A program made the position numbers and the translations under genes. From Dermatophagoides farinae (taxonomy: Eukaryota > Arthropoda > Arachnida > Sarcoptiformes > Pyroglyphidae), in contig NC_134684.1 of assembly GCF_024713945.1 (NCBI RefSeq), forward strand, positions 3,479,001 through 3,543,000: a DNA stretch of 64,000 nt. The letters are read 5' to 3'. Under the pieces are notes generated by a model. That model did no database searches. It was not told the origin of the DNA and saw only the letters and a list, made by a program, of their open reading frames with translations. The first letter of the stretch is position 1. Each line of letters begins with the position of its first letter. Positions 48,401 to 63,000 of the stretch are shown here, in pieces.

Positions 48401-49045
48401 GTGTGTTTTTGTTATGTTGTAAACGTTTTACATACGCACTTTTTTTTTTGGTTTGATTTGATTTGGTTTCGTTATTATTATTATTCGAAATCATCATCAT
48501 CATTTTAAAATAGCCCATCAAGTAACACAATAATAAACTGATTTTTTTTCAATTGGTCATATACTTACACATGTATGACAAACAAATTGTGTGTGTGTGT
48601 GTGTGTGTGGTTATTTATCCGCATCAACATTATCATTAGTAAATGTATAGAGAAATGTATGAAATGTGACATCATATCATCGTTATATTAAAAAAAAAAT
48701 AAAAAATCTCATCATCTACCTACACCTTATGCTACATATACAAACATATTAAATAGATAAATAATAAATTTTTTTTTGTTAACATTTAGTCCACTCAATT
48801 TTTAATTGGTGATTTATTTTTCTCAATAATCAATAAATATAAAAACATTGTCACCTTTGAAATTTATTTACCTGAAACGTCATTTGAACTTTTTTTTTCG
48901 TTTTCAAACGTCAATCTTGAATATCAGAACATATACAACGCATCACTAGTCTCATTTTTTTTGTTTGGAAAAAAAACACTGCTTAAATTTTTTTTCATTT
49001 TTGTTTTAAAAATTCAAAATAACGATAAAAAAACAAACCATAATC

Positions 49046-49707
<662 letters not shown>

Positions 49708-50332
49708 ATATGAATGAATGAATGAATGAATGTATAACAAGAACAAAAGTTGATTCACCTCATCCTTAATGGAGAATATGCAATCTCAGCGAAAGAACAA
49801 TAAACATCAACAACAACAACGGCCATTATCAGTTTCGAGATTCAAGAATATATGTGGACATGTTTATCAAACACAAAACACCATTTACCGGATAACGACA
49901 ATATACACATTTTCACGCAAATTCATTTCATTTTTACAGCTAAACATCATACATGTATCATAATTTTTGTTTTTGTTCTCATTTTTTTTCACGTTTTCTT
50001 TTCTCTCTCTCTCTCTCTCGCAAACAAAATATCACCTTGTGAATATATAAATAAATAAATAAATGAAAAAACATTCAGGTCAAATGTCGACACACTGTCT
50101 ATATGGCAAACAAACAAAAAAAAATTGATATGATATGATACAATCTTTGAATATTTTGATCTTTAATTTTTTTTTCTTTTTTTTTGTTGTTAAAATGTAA
50201 TGGCACAATATGATTGAAATCACATATATTCAGCCAAAATGAAAGAATTTTCAATTTGAATTTTGTCCCCCCAGTGTATCTCATAAAAATGAAATAATTT
50301 TTTTCTCATGCCACAATAAATTACGAATTTGA
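49708..50332. other. Convergent 3' region of LC3 and PINX1
   Basis: 625 bp with (GAAT)n near 49710, CT runs near 50000 and AAAT repeats near 50050. No gene seen. Confidence 0.5.
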
Positions 50333-51095
50333 TTAGTTTTTCATTTTTTGTTTTTTGCGATTTTTGGTCAAAGTCAAACGATCATCATTGTCGGCAATCA
50401 TCATTTGTCTATTAATAACACATTTATCACTGCGTAAACAGATCGTATGTTCATCATCATCGTCATTGGAATTTGAAATGATCTCCGATGATTTACGTTT
50501 ACGTATCATTGTTAATTCTTCATCATTAGAATTTTTCTTCTTCTCTTTGGCTACGGTTGGAAATATGCAGAAAAGATCTTGTTCTGATTTTATTGAAAGA
50601 TTTTTCGCTCTTATAAATTTCCTATAACTAATTGAAAAAAATTAAATTTTTGGTAATAAATGGATCAAATTCTTACTGTAATCGATTACTGGATTTGGTT
50701 TTCTTCTCAAGATCTTTAATTTCATTTTTCTTCGCATCTGAATTATTCGGTGGTTTATGATATTTGGATAGATCGGATAATATTTGTTCATAAACATTAT
50801 TATCTTCAATCCAATCATTGGATTTTGTTTTATAACCAAGACCTTTGTTGTCGAATTTGAAACTAGGTTTGATACTTTCTGTAATGCCTGTTTGATCTTT
50901 TCCCAATCCTTGACCTTCTTGCCAGCCCATCGATTCAAGCATTCGTTGACCGAATTTTTGTTTATCTATGGATTAATTCAGAATAAAAATTTATTTGAAA
51001 CACACAAAAATAAAATAATATCCTAACTTACCATTCGCCCATAATGTTCCACGTGGATTTGAATAAATTACTTTTTGTTTACGTTCAGCTAACAT
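50333..51095 (-). CDS. PINX1: PIN2/TERF1-interacting protein 1 (PINX1), G-patch protein
   Basis: Three minus-strand exons, 51032-51095, 50677-50965 and 50333-50621, give 213 residues (human 328). The start MLAERKQKVIYSNP and GTLWAND match the PINX1 N-terminus. The G-patch follows (about residues 22-70): KFGQRMLESMGWQEGQGLGK and FDNKGLGYKTKSNDWI. A second conserved block, KFIRAKNLSIKSEQDLFCIF, is the PINX1/Gno1 segment after the G-patch. The C-terminus is Lys-rich (NRKKQKMKN). Yeast Gno1 and PINX1 stimulate the DEAH helicase Prp43/DHX15 in ribosome biogenesis in the nucleolus; vertebrate PINX1 also inhibits telomerase. The telomerase-inhibitory C-terminal part of vertebrates is not evident, so the ribosomal role is the likelier one. 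Confidence 0.94.
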
Positions 51096-52587
51096 TTTGT
51101 TAATCGATTCGATTCGAATCAAATAAATATGAAAATTAATTAAAAATCCTAAAATTCTTTAAAAATGAGATCACACCAGAATAAACATATGTGACACGTG
51201 CATCAAATTTTTGATCGACAACGACATCTATCCAACGATCGATGAACTTGATGATGAATTTCGAATTCGAACGAAAAAAAAATTACAAAAAAAATGAATA
51301 AGAAATTCTTGCCATCGTTAATTTTTTTTTCACGCTTGACAAATTTTTTTCAAAAGAAAAAATAACTTTGAAAGATGGAAATTAATATCAACAAATTATC
51401 ATCATCATTGATGTTGTTGTTGTTGGAATTTATAAACATAATTTTTTTTTTGGATCGTTGCATTGTGTGTGGCGACCACAAGAATAAAAAAAACCCTAAA
51501 TGATTGATGATTTTGGGAAGTGAATGAATTTTTTCTTTTTCTTTTTTTTTGAAAATTGAATAGAATCGACGATATTCAAATGAAATGAAATGAGAAAGCC
51601 AAAGATGAAAAATCACTGTTTTTTTTTTGGATGAAACTCAATCTATATTCACCACATAAACAAAAAACGCACACACACACACACCCACAAATAAACATCA
51701 TCAATCCAACACACATAATAATAATAATTACTATTTCTACTTGCTATGTCCAATATACACCCACAACAAGAGAGATTCGATATTGTGAAATAGCAGAGAA
51801 AAAAAAAGTTTCATTCCGTAGAATTCATTCATTCATTCATTTGTTTACCCACCGTTTTCGTTTTCGTTTTATTACTGGATCCATTCCAGAATTAATTATC
51901 CAAAATTGTTCAATGGGTGTCGTGTGTGTATATGTTACTGTTTCAATCAACGAAAACGAAAAAAAATTTCTTCTTTTGTTTGCACTATGTGTGGTGTATT
52001 GCATGTGTGTGAATATTCACCGGAATTCATGGCAAAAGATAAATAGATTTGTCATTGCATTGAATTTTATACACGGTAAAATTTATTAGAATTTTTTTCC
52101 TCTCTATCCGCCTGTCATCATCATCATCGTCAGATGCAAATTTTTTTTTGGCCATGATGTGTAGTATAGATTGTTTATGGTTTCTGTGTAAATTTAATAA
52201 ATTAATTTTTTTTTCTTGGTACCATCTGTTTACATATATATATGGAGAAGGTCAACATGGAATGATTATTATTCTTTGGATGATGATGATTCTATTCAAT
52301 CAATCAATCGATTTGATCGGTTGTTGACTTGATGAACATCGATGATGATGGTATATTAATGAAAATGGATTCCAAAAAAAAACAACAACAATTCGTGATC
52401 CGGTAAAGACGCCAAGATAATCATGGCCAACATCATCATTTGGTAAGTTATTTTTTTTCTTTCTTTCTTTCTTTTCGTATAGGTTGTTTTCCGGTTCTTT
52501 TTACAACAATATACAGAATATAGTCAAAAATTCAATTATATCGATTAATCGACTTTGGTTTTTTTTTGCTTCTCATTTCTCGCTCGC

Positions 52588-52633
<46 letters not shown>

Positions 52634-53458
52634 TAAGGAAATAGCAAAAACTAAAACTAAAAAAAAAGAAAAGAAAAGAAAAGTTTTTTCGGTCATTGAC
52701 TACAGAACAACATCAAAAAAAAACAAACAAAATGCACACATCTGTCGTCGTTCACGGATTCTTATATATGTTCAGAATCGGGTCCATTAACCACACACAC
52801 ACACACACAATGAGTGACTGAACTATCAAAAAAAAAAAGAGAATTTCACGAATCAAAATCTCACCATCACCGTCAACTAGTCTGCGCTATTCCATTATTT
52901 TTACACACAAACCCATTCAGAATTTTTAAAATTAAAATGAAAACCAAAAAAATTCAAATCCACAAATGTGAATCAAGTCAAATGTTTTTATTATTATTAT
53001 TGTTTGAATGTCCATAATAACTTTATATATTAGTCAATTACATTGCCATTTTTTTGCATAAGTGTTTTTTGCGTGTGTGTGAAAATAATGGAATAATAGT
53101 GGAGAATCAGAATGAATTTAGAATCATAAAAAGGTAGAAAATGTTTCAATGTGATAATAAATAATGATGATGATGATGGTGAATTTTTTGTTTTTTTTTT
53201 TACCCTTCGAATCAAGTGAAAGCAAAAAGAATTGGTGAATTTTGTACATTTTAGTCGAATTTTTGATATAAGTAATAATAAGTGGTTTAATATATAAATT
53301 ATTATTATTGATTTCAGCCAATTAATCATCAATATGATATATGGTCAGTTTTTGTTTGTTTGTTTGTTTGTTTTGATGTCCAGTATCACAGTTGTTACAA
53401 TATATATTCATTTTATAGTAGTAGTTGGAAATGATCAGGAGATTTGTTGGTAGTGTTT
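51096..53458. other. Intergenic region
   Basis: 2.4 kb with no supported gene. It holds poly-A/T tracts, a CA run near 51665, CTTT repeats near 52460 and the longest CA microsatellite of the window at 52591-52632. Confidence 0.5.
52591..52632. repeat. (CA)21 microsatellite
   Basis: 42 bp of uninterrupted CA, the longest pure dinucleotide run noticed in the window. Confidence 0.95.
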
Positions 53459-56400
53459 TCAAATACAAGTTCGTATGTTTACACCACGATCTGAATCGGA
53501 CATTAGATTAATGGTGAAATTTTCATCAATTGTCATGTTCGATATGCAACCAATGAAACCTTTTTCATAATTATTGTTGCCAAAAATCATGGCCGTATTC
53601 TCTAGTCCACCTGTATTGGTGTTTGTGTGTGTGTGTGTGTGTGTGAAAAATTTTGAAAAAATTCTGAAATTTATTCCGATTGAATAGTCTTTAACAAAAA
53701 AAAAACTTACCAAGATAAAGTGCACTTTGAACATTATTATTATTATCATGATGATCATGTTCATCACCATCAATTAGGCCACGTACAGTGATATTATCAT
53801 CAATATGAATGATTATTTGTTGTCCAATACGTATAACATTTAATCGATGCCATTGGCCATCATCGATACGTGTATTGTTAACAATGAATCGTTTGGAATT
53901 TAAATTGTGGCCACGTTTATTATTAATGTCCAGATTTAAATCAACATTAATATGACCATCGTTCAAACCGATGGTTAAATAATCACGATTTTTGCGCCAT
54001 GATGATGTTTCACCAAACCATAGAATCAGACCGCTTGAACTATGCATGATGATGCAAAGGCAGCAAAAAAAAAACAAATTCAACCCGTTCATTTTAGAGT
54101 GTGAACAAAAAAACGATTAATAATTAATGCCATGCATTCGATAATTAATTTGTTTCGTTAATTAACTAACTGGGTGTTAATTAACTATTTCAAGAATCAA
54201 TTAATTACCTAAAAGCTCGAAGATTAAGATGAATGATTGTCTTTAGGCCACGTATTCGATTCAATATGATTGGATTGGAATAACGAAGAAAACTATTACC
54301 ATAAAACATTGGATATGATGATGATGATGACTGTGACGGTGATGATGATTCGGACCCTGTATTGACTTTGGATTTTTTTTGGGGAGATTTTCGTTTAAAT
54401 TTTGTCACTGGTCACAACAAAAAAAAATTCAACTTACGTTTAATTTCACAATGTTGTCCAATAAAATTTAAATTTGTTGAACAATGACAATGATAATGAT
54501 GTTTAATCGGTTCACAATGGCCATTATTTTGACATGGTCTAATCATATGACATGTATGTTGACAATTATCAATATTAACACCGGATAGTACATCTTCTAA
54601 TAACGATAATTGATGACCATTGATTATGATTTTTTGTATACAGCCATGATATAATCGATTGGCTAGTACATTATGATGTATAGCATTTAGGCTTGTTACA
54701 CCGCCAATATAAAGATTTAATGGTAGTGTTAACTGTGTGAATGCACCCAATGATTGGCCATGGGCAATAGGTTGATCATCCACTCGTAGTAGACCTTCAC
54801 GTCCTGTTCTTGTTGCATAAATCGTATGCCATTCTTTCATCGTTATTTTCTCCGGACTCCTGTCAAATATGAAGAAATATTTTATCATCATCAATTACAT
54901 CATCTTTTGCTAATTTTCATTTATCATTTCATATATAGTGGGTAATACCTTAGTATGGCAGCACCAGTACCAAGATCAAAACGAAATTCAACATAACCAT
55001 CCACTAGATTTAATGAAATAAAATCACCAGTTTTATCCATTCTTTCACCATTGTAAAGAAAAAGACCATCCTGTTTATATGGTTTGATTATGATTAAAAT
55101 TTCACTAAACATTGTTGATTGATCACCAAAACCGATAAATTGTAAATATGATGATCCATTGAATGATGGTATTGAGAATTCAATTTCTGATTTAATTCAT
55201 GATGATTAAAATAAACGAAAAAAAAATTGAATAAAACTGGATTTTTGGATAAGATAAACAAAAAAAAAAATTCAAACATACGTTGTTCACAATATTCGCC
55301 CGTATATCCCAATAGACAAATACATTGTTTATCATTATTTTCATTAACAGTACAATGGCCACCATTCAGGCAGGTGACATGATTACATGCATCCGAATTA
55401 CATTGATCTAACGGTCAACAAACGAAAAAAAAAATTGAAAATTGAAATTATCATCTGCCTCATCATTATTTGTTGCCGTAGGGTACACAACAACAACAAC
55501 AACAATAAAAAAAAACGGTTGACCTATTTGTACACCACACACACACACACAATACAAACTTACCAATATCGATGCCATCGATAGTATCATTATAAAGATC
55601 ATATTGACGATCATTAATCATCAATTGACGTACACAGCCAATCAATCCTTTATTCACATTGATACGATTTACAATTTGTGATATATTTGGTGATCCACCG
55701 AGAAATGTTTCTAAACGGAATGTAATTCTTGAAAATAATCCTTTTGAATGGCCAAAAATTTGCTGCCCTTGATTCAATTGCATCCATGCATTACGGCCAT
55801 CACGATATATATCAATTGTATTCCATGAATTCAATATGATAGGCATATCACTACGGATTATTCCTTCACCCATACCACAATCGAAACGAAATTCAATAAA
55901 TCCTTGTATAAGAATGATGGCTATAAAATCACCATCAAGATTAGTCTCTTGACCACTGTATAGCAGAACACCATCATAGGATTCTGGTTTGAATTCAATA
56001 TTGATTTTTAATGATCGATGAGCATTTCTTAGTGTAGGCAATGCAAGATATGATGATCCCATGAAATGTGGCTGCTTCACTTCAATTACTGTGGAAAAGA
56101 AAATCGTAATTTCCATTAGTTGGCATTAGTTTCTTAATTGAAATTAATAGAAAAAGAAAAAAGAGTTAGAGGCTTAATTTCACTTACTTTTTTCACAAAA
56201 TTGTCCACCCCTTCCCAGAGGACATTTACATCGAACTTTTTGATGTTGTTGACGTTGCTGTTGTTGTTGTTGTTGATGATGATGATGATGATAATCAATA
56301 TTATTCACTTGTATTGATGATTGTGGATTCTGTGATAAAGGCATAGTTTCAATACATACACCACCAGCTTCACATTCAATATCATTACATGAATATAATG

Positions 56401-57010
56401 ATGATGGATCAATAATATTATCAATGGAAGATTTACTAATTGGATCATTATTGATATCATGATATGATTGAGGTATTTTTGTCGTCGGTGTTGTTGTTGT
56501 TGATGATGAAGGTGTTGATAATGGTAATGATTTAGTAGTTTGATTTAATACGATATTGGAAGATTGAATTTGTTTCAATGTTTTCAATGATGATGATGAT
56601 GAAAATAATTGAAATGAATGATTTTTAATATCAATCATAGCTATACATGAATAGCCATTCATATGTAAATGATAACCATCTTGACAGGCACATTCAAATG
56701 TTCCATCATGTAGATCGAAACATAATTGTTGACATGGATTCGATATATGGCATTCACCTTGGAATGCAGCTTCGAATTCAATCCATTCGGTGGTCGATTT
56801 CGATTTTGTTGTAGGCGTCATACAATCAATTTGATTGATAAATAATGATATTATTATTAATGATGATAATGATAAATTAAGGCCAATGTTTTGATGAATG
56901 ATTGACAAATGATTATCATTATGATAATCATTTAATCGTCGACGACGACGTCGTCGTCGTTTGGATATTGGTAATATCCGTAATGATAATAGTAGTGAAT
57001 CTAAATGCAT
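53459..57010 (-). CDS. EGF/laminin-G extracellular matrix protein, pikachurin/agrin-like
   Basis: Eight minus-strand exons: 56188-57010, 55564-56088, 55282-55407, 54949-55186, 54438-54859, 54209-54407, 53711-54039 and 53459-53610, giving 937 residues. A poly-Arg stretch (17-25) precedes a hydrophobic signal (about 45-60). Then come an EGF module (87-122, GECHISNPCQQLCFDL to GYSC), a Ser/Thr-rich linker, a second EGF with a His/Gln insertion, laminin-G 1 (FKPESYDGVLLYSGQ, GFIEFRFDCGMGEGIIRS), an EGF (DACNHVTCLNGGHC), laminin-G 2 (FISLNLVDGYVEFRFDLGTG), an EGF (MIRPCQNNGHCEP) and laminin-G 3 (SSGLILWFGET to the final IRTC). The EGF-LamG order repeated three times is that of pikachurin (EGFLAM) and the agrin C-terminus. 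Those proteins bind alpha-dystroglycan at synapses. No FN3 domains are seen. Laminin-G 3 is preceded by a Ser-rich, Lys-rich segment. Confidence 0.9.
56940..56959. repeat. 20-bp perfect palindrome encoding poly-arginine
   Basis: CGACGACGACGTCGTCGTCG reads the same on both strands. On the minus strand it encodes part of the eight- or nine-Arg run near the N-terminus of the pikachurin-like protein, using CGA then CGT codons. Confidence 0.85.
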
Positions 57011-60000
57011 TTTTTTTAAAATGAAATTCACAACTATGGAAAACAGGAAAAAAAACAATGAGAAAATGATGAGATGAAAATGAATCTCTGAACAATGAAG
57101 AAAAATATAAACTTTTCAATTATTTTTTTTTATTTATTTCCACTTTAAAAAAAATTTGTATTTGCAAAAAAACAAAACAAAACAAAATGAACTGGAATCT
57201 GGTCAACAAACACACACACACACAACACACACCGAAATGAATGAATACGTTTAGAATTGAAAGAATATTTTCTTTTTCTTTCAATTTTCGGTGTCAGCAA
57301 AACATAAAAAACAAGTACAGAATATTATTATGTGAATAAACGACACACACACACACACACACACGACACGGCAAGTATACATTGAGTGAATTTTATTCCG
57401 GTTGCTTATGGCAGCCGTCACACAATTTGGGTTTTTTATTTTTATTTTTATTTTTGTCGGTCGATTAGGTTGCCTAGGTTTCCTTTGGCCGAAATTTGGG
57501 TGTTGTCGTTCGGTGTTCGGAAAATAAAACAGGTTCACACACACATACTATGATGACTACGTAGTCAAAAAAAATTTTTCTTTAGGATTCACATTGACAG
57601 ATGTGTATGAATTTTTGTTGTCGTTTGAAAGAAAGAATTTTTGGAAATTCATTCATGAATGGAAACATTTTTCAAAATGAAATGGCCAGCCAGCCAGCCA
57701 GAATAGCCAGACGGACAAATAAACAAACGGTTATTTCTTTTTTTCTTTTAAAAATTCAAAATGTGAATAAACAAACAAACAAACGAAAAATGAAATGGAA
57801 CCAAACCATCATCGGGAAAAAAAATACAAAATACACACATCAACAATATACCAATGAAAATGAGAAAAGCCGAGCAGCATTTTATAGTCATAATAATAAT
57901 AAAAAGACAGAGTAGAATGTTCAATTCTATATCTGTTTCATTCATTCATTCATTCATTGTTTGGTTGTTCCAATTGGATATCCAAAAAAAAAATGAAATA
58001 AAATGGATCGACGCACATACATCACCACAACAGTGACTATATGTATGTATGTTGGAACACTGTATGTTCATTTGAATCATCATCATCATCATCTCATATA
58101 TGAAACTATGGTCAATCTATATATAACATGGATATAGATAGAAGATATATGATGATTCTGCTTTTACTTCTTGCATTTTCTATGCACCTTTTTCATTACT
58201 TTCCATAGTAGTTTCAATCTCTGGGGAAAATTCTAGGCTAGTCCAATATATAAACTAGAACCAAAGAATATTTTATGTGTGTGTGTGTGAATAGAATTGG
58301 ATAGAAAAACAGTGAAAACTGACGAAATTTTTTTTTATTCTGATATCAAAGATTTCATTTATTGTCAATGCAGGCATGTATATTAGCCAACCATTTCTCA
58401 CCATCACCGTTACCGCCACCACTACCATCCAAAGAATGAAGCAAAAAAAAAAAAAAATTTCCCGAAAAAAAACCCAAAAGAAGCCAATCAAGTCGATATA
58501 CAATCTCATTCTATTCACACACACACACACATACAAAATGATACGTGCTTATTGTCGTTGATTTTATATATTCTTGTCTAAGAATGGCGAGAGGGATAGA
58601 AAAAAAGAACTCTGAAGTAAAGGCAAAAAAAGGGGTTTGAATTCACTAGGGTATTTCAACATTGGCTTTGTTCATTCTCGTGTTGTTGTCGGTGGTGGTG
58701 GTGATGGTGGAAGGTCTCGGTATTTTTTTTCTCTTCAACAAGGTTCACCACCAATACAATACATTCACCCACACAATACAGACACACACACACACACACA
58801 CTTCACTTTAGCTTCATCACCCGTTAATTAATCGAATTATAACCAAAGAACAAAAAAAAAGAGAAGAAAAAAGGTTTTGCTCGTTAATTCTGGTTCATTG
58901 TCATCGTTCTCATGTTTTTTTTTTGTTACTGTTGTTGTTGTTGTTGTTGGTTTATCGCCCTTTATGTGGTGGTAACCAGAATGCAGAATATAAATGAATT
59001 GGAAATAGTAACCAAAACACCCCTTTTTGAATGTTGTCGTTATTATTATTTTTGATTGAGCTTGATTGCTGGTTTAGCAGTTTTTTTGTGTGTGTGTGTA
59101 TTTCCTCCATTCATCTCTTCCAGGCATTCATTTATTGTTTATTTTCTTCGTTTGATGATGATGATGATTTGGTTGAATTTTCAATCGATTTTTATTCGAG
59201 AGGAATGAAACAAAGAAGCAATCGCTATAAAGCTATGATCAATTCGAATAGAACAGAACAGGAAAAAAAATTTGGTTCAATTCGTTTTACCGTTGTCGTT
59301 GTTATTTGTTCAATATGAATGAATATTGTTTTTTTTTTTGTTTAGTGGTACAAAATGTTTTTTTTTTTGTCCATCTCTCTCAGTGTGTGTGTGTGTGTGT
59401 TCGAAAGAATTCTGCATACACAACTTATATATATACGATTTGGAATCATCATAGAATCCAGGAACACCACATAACACACACGTTTCAGAATCGTTTTTTT
59501 TTTTTGATTCCATTTGGCAAATTGCAATTGAAGAAGAGAAAAAAAATTCTTGTTAGTTCACAAACACACAAATAGTGCGACACTATTTGAAAAAAAAATA
59601 AATCCTCTTACCATAAGAAATTACCGATTTTCACAATAAATTCTCACATCCATTCACCATGTATGATGATGATGGTGATGGTGATGAACGAATCAAAAAA
59701 AAACCACTGTAGATTTCTCTATAGTGATTGTAAATAACGGTTAGGAAAAAGCCAAATGCCAAAAAATATCTCGGGTTAATAGTTTGTCGGTCGGTTGGTC
59801 GGTCGGCTGTTTGTGGGATACCATCGAATTTCCAATCGAATTCAAATCAAATTCGTGTTTGGTGTTTTCTATACATGTGTATGTGATGTAGTCAAATAAA
59901 TATAAATTCAACAAACCAAAATTCTAGTGTGCCAAAAATAGATAAGAACCAAACAAAACAAAAAAGAAAAAAATCATTTATCTTTGATGAAACAAAAAGT

Positions 60001-63000
60001 AGTTTTGATTTCAAGCAAAACAGAAATTTTTTTTTTCTCCTGAAACTTTACCGATATATATACACACGCCCATGTGATTTGATTTTTTTTTGTTTTCACA
60101 TCGAATCAAAAAAAGAAAAACAAAAAAAAATCCAAAACAACAACAACAACAACAACAACAATGAATGAATGAATGGGACCCGAGGATATTCATTGGAGAA
60201 AACAGAAATACAAAACAAAACATCGGGACCCAATGAATGTTAAAAGTATATATATGAAAAAAAAATGTACTTGTCACGCCATTGTCATTGTTTGTTGTCG
60301 TTGTTGTTTCATTCAATCATTCCATAAGAAAACATTGTCATTGATTCACTGTGTGGACATTTTTTTTTTTTTTTTCGTACTATGTACACATTTCGATCCA
60401 CAGAAGAAGAAGAAGAAGAAGACAAACGAAACAAATTCGAAATGAACAAACGGAACAAACAAACGGAAACAAAACATACAAAAAAAAACACAGCGTCTTT
60501 GGAAAAATAGGAAAAAGAAAAAAAACAACAATATAGTTCACATCACATTCGATGATGATGATGACGATGCATCAAATAGAATTCATTCATAGGATTGAAT
60601 TCTATGGTTTGAAATCAAGATATGGCTAGCGAATGAAAAAAAAAATATGTTCAGTATGTGTGTATAGTGTAGAGTTTGTTTGTTTGTTTGTTTGGCTTGT
60701 GTGTTTGACGATTCATTTCATTGTATGGGTGTCAATTGGACATTATCTTTTATCATCATCTGGTATATAAGAAAAAAAAACATACAACAACAAAAACAAA
60801 CTATAAACGGTGTTGTATACCAGCAGAATATTGTATGCATTGGTGGTTGAATTACACACACACACACACGCATACACATGGTCAATGTAGAAAAATCCAG
60901 CCAGACACGACGATGACGATAACGAGAATGAATCCATTCAATTTATTTTATTATGTGGATTTTTCGTGCCATGTAACCATTATTGTTGTTCTCTGTGTGT
61001 GTGTGTGTGTGTGTAAGTAGAATCCCGGGCGCAAGAATAAATGTGAATGAAAAAATATAAAGAAAAAATGTCGAACACGAATGGTAGAAAATGGCCACAT
61101 TTGGATAGTACAACACTCATCAATTGATAATCATGATGATGGTTGATGATCATCATCATTATCATTGATGATGATTGTTGTGGCTTGTGAACAAGAATTC
61201 ATTTTTTTTCTCTTATTCTTAAAATTCTGTTCTATATGTTTTGTTGAGTGATCATCAACCTGATCATTTTTTTTTTGTTGCGGTCATAGATAATAATTTT
61301 GATTATGATGATGATGATGATGATGGTGGACGTGATTATGATCATGATCATCATGATTATCATTGTTATCATTATGGTTGATTGTGGCCATAATCATTGA
61401 GGAAAAAAAATGGCAAAAAAAACAATAATAAAAAAAAATCATCAATGATGATAGTGAATATGATCATCATAACATGAAATCATCAGTGATAAGTGGTATT
61501 TTTTTTGTTTGTTTGTTTGTTTGTTGGTTATAACGATAAATTGGCAAGAATATTAAGAATTTTATTGCCGTTATAACCGAGATATCATTGTTATGTAATA
61601 ATAATGACAATTGGCATTCAATTTATTTATCGTTATGATTATTATTATCATTATCGAATCATTTAAGAATCAGAGAGAGAGAGAGAGAGATTATGAAAAG
61701 AATATTGATTGGATTCCAAGGAAACAACAATTTTATTGGTTGTTGAAGAATATTATTTCTCTATATATAAAATTCTACCTTTATCTAGATTCTTATGGCG
61801 GAGAATCTCAAGTGGAAACAAAACAAAACAAAGAATTGAGTGGATGATGCTTTCATGATTATAATTAGTGATTATTTATGATCAAACGAAACGATCGCTA
61901 TTATGATGATGATGATGATGATGATATGTTGATAATGATGATTGTAACCAGGAATCGACATTTCAATGAGAAAAAAAAACAAAAGAATAGAAATAATGGC
62001 CATGATGATGATGATGATGATATCGGTAAAATGTGAGATTCTCGGCATGTTTGTGTAACAATGTAATGATAATGTAATTGTTTTCTGCTGTTTTTATCGT
62101 GTTGAAATGATTCTCTAGAGAAGAGAGAAAGGGAGAGAATCTGTTCTGGATCAACTGAAATGAATACCAGGCCATTATATGCGAAGAGAAAGAAAAATGG
62201 ATTTTTCCAAAAAAAAAAATTCCAGAGCAGCAATAAGAATGAGATCCATTTTAGTATTAAGCTCGATTCTGTAGTACATAGGTTAATAGTCGTTTTTTTT
62301 TGCTGTTGTTTATTGTTATACAAAATGACAAATTATCGATTCTATAGAAAACAATCGATGTTTGTTAATCGATTAATCGTCATTCGAATCGAATCAAATG
62401 AATTTCTAAATGAAACGAATCATCAGTCCATTATTATCCCAAGAAAAAAAAATTCTACGAATCCAATGAAATGAATTAACTAGTGAATGAATGGTTTCTT
62501 TTCGTGGCAATAAATATTTCATGTTTGGGCCATTCTGTGTGTGTGTGTGTGTTTTGCAATGCATCTCTAATTGGTATGGCACACATTCAGAGAATTTTCC
62601 CTAGAATAACAAACAAAATTCTGTACAAACGGATGTATTGTGTGGGTGGGTGTATGGCTAATTGAACAACTAGCCAGTATTTTACGAGAGAGAAAGAAAA
62701 AAAAAACAAACCGAATCTCATCAAGTCCAATTATGAATGAATGTTTGTATTCTATATGTGTTCTTAAATAGTGAAAAAAAATGAGTGAATAATTTTTCGA
62801 TTAACGCCTTATAAAGTATCTTAATATTTTCCTTTTTCCTTTTTTTTTTTGGTTTCTTTCATCACATTGTTTTTATCATCATCACCATCGTTTATTACCG
62901 TAATCGAAAAGTTTTCTTTCATCCAAACACACACCAACATGATTTTCCAACATGAAGGTTTTCCTTTCCCCACTCTGTAACACGATCGATGATTTTGGAT

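Larger units (their letters stand above)
36715..49045. other. 12-kb region without recognisable genes; probable 5' leader/introns of the BCL9 homologue plus intergenic DNA
   Basis: I find no frame with a recognisable domain. The open frames here are driven by simple repeats. From about 37.5 to 44.1 kb the plus strand is dominated by A, CA, AAC and CCAA runs. From about 44.2 kb GT and GTT runs become common. This would fit transcription of the left half from the minus strand, i.e. 5' untranslated exons and introns of the BCL9 homologue. Slightly higher-complexity islands lie at 42920-43190 and 44970-45110. Confidence 0.4.

Noticed and set aside
53030-53332. Possible additional 3' exons of the pikachurin-like gene
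   Set aside because: The in-frame stop at 53459-53461 follows the last laminin-G cysteine, which is where family members normally end. The frame further left is Ile/Asn repeat translation.
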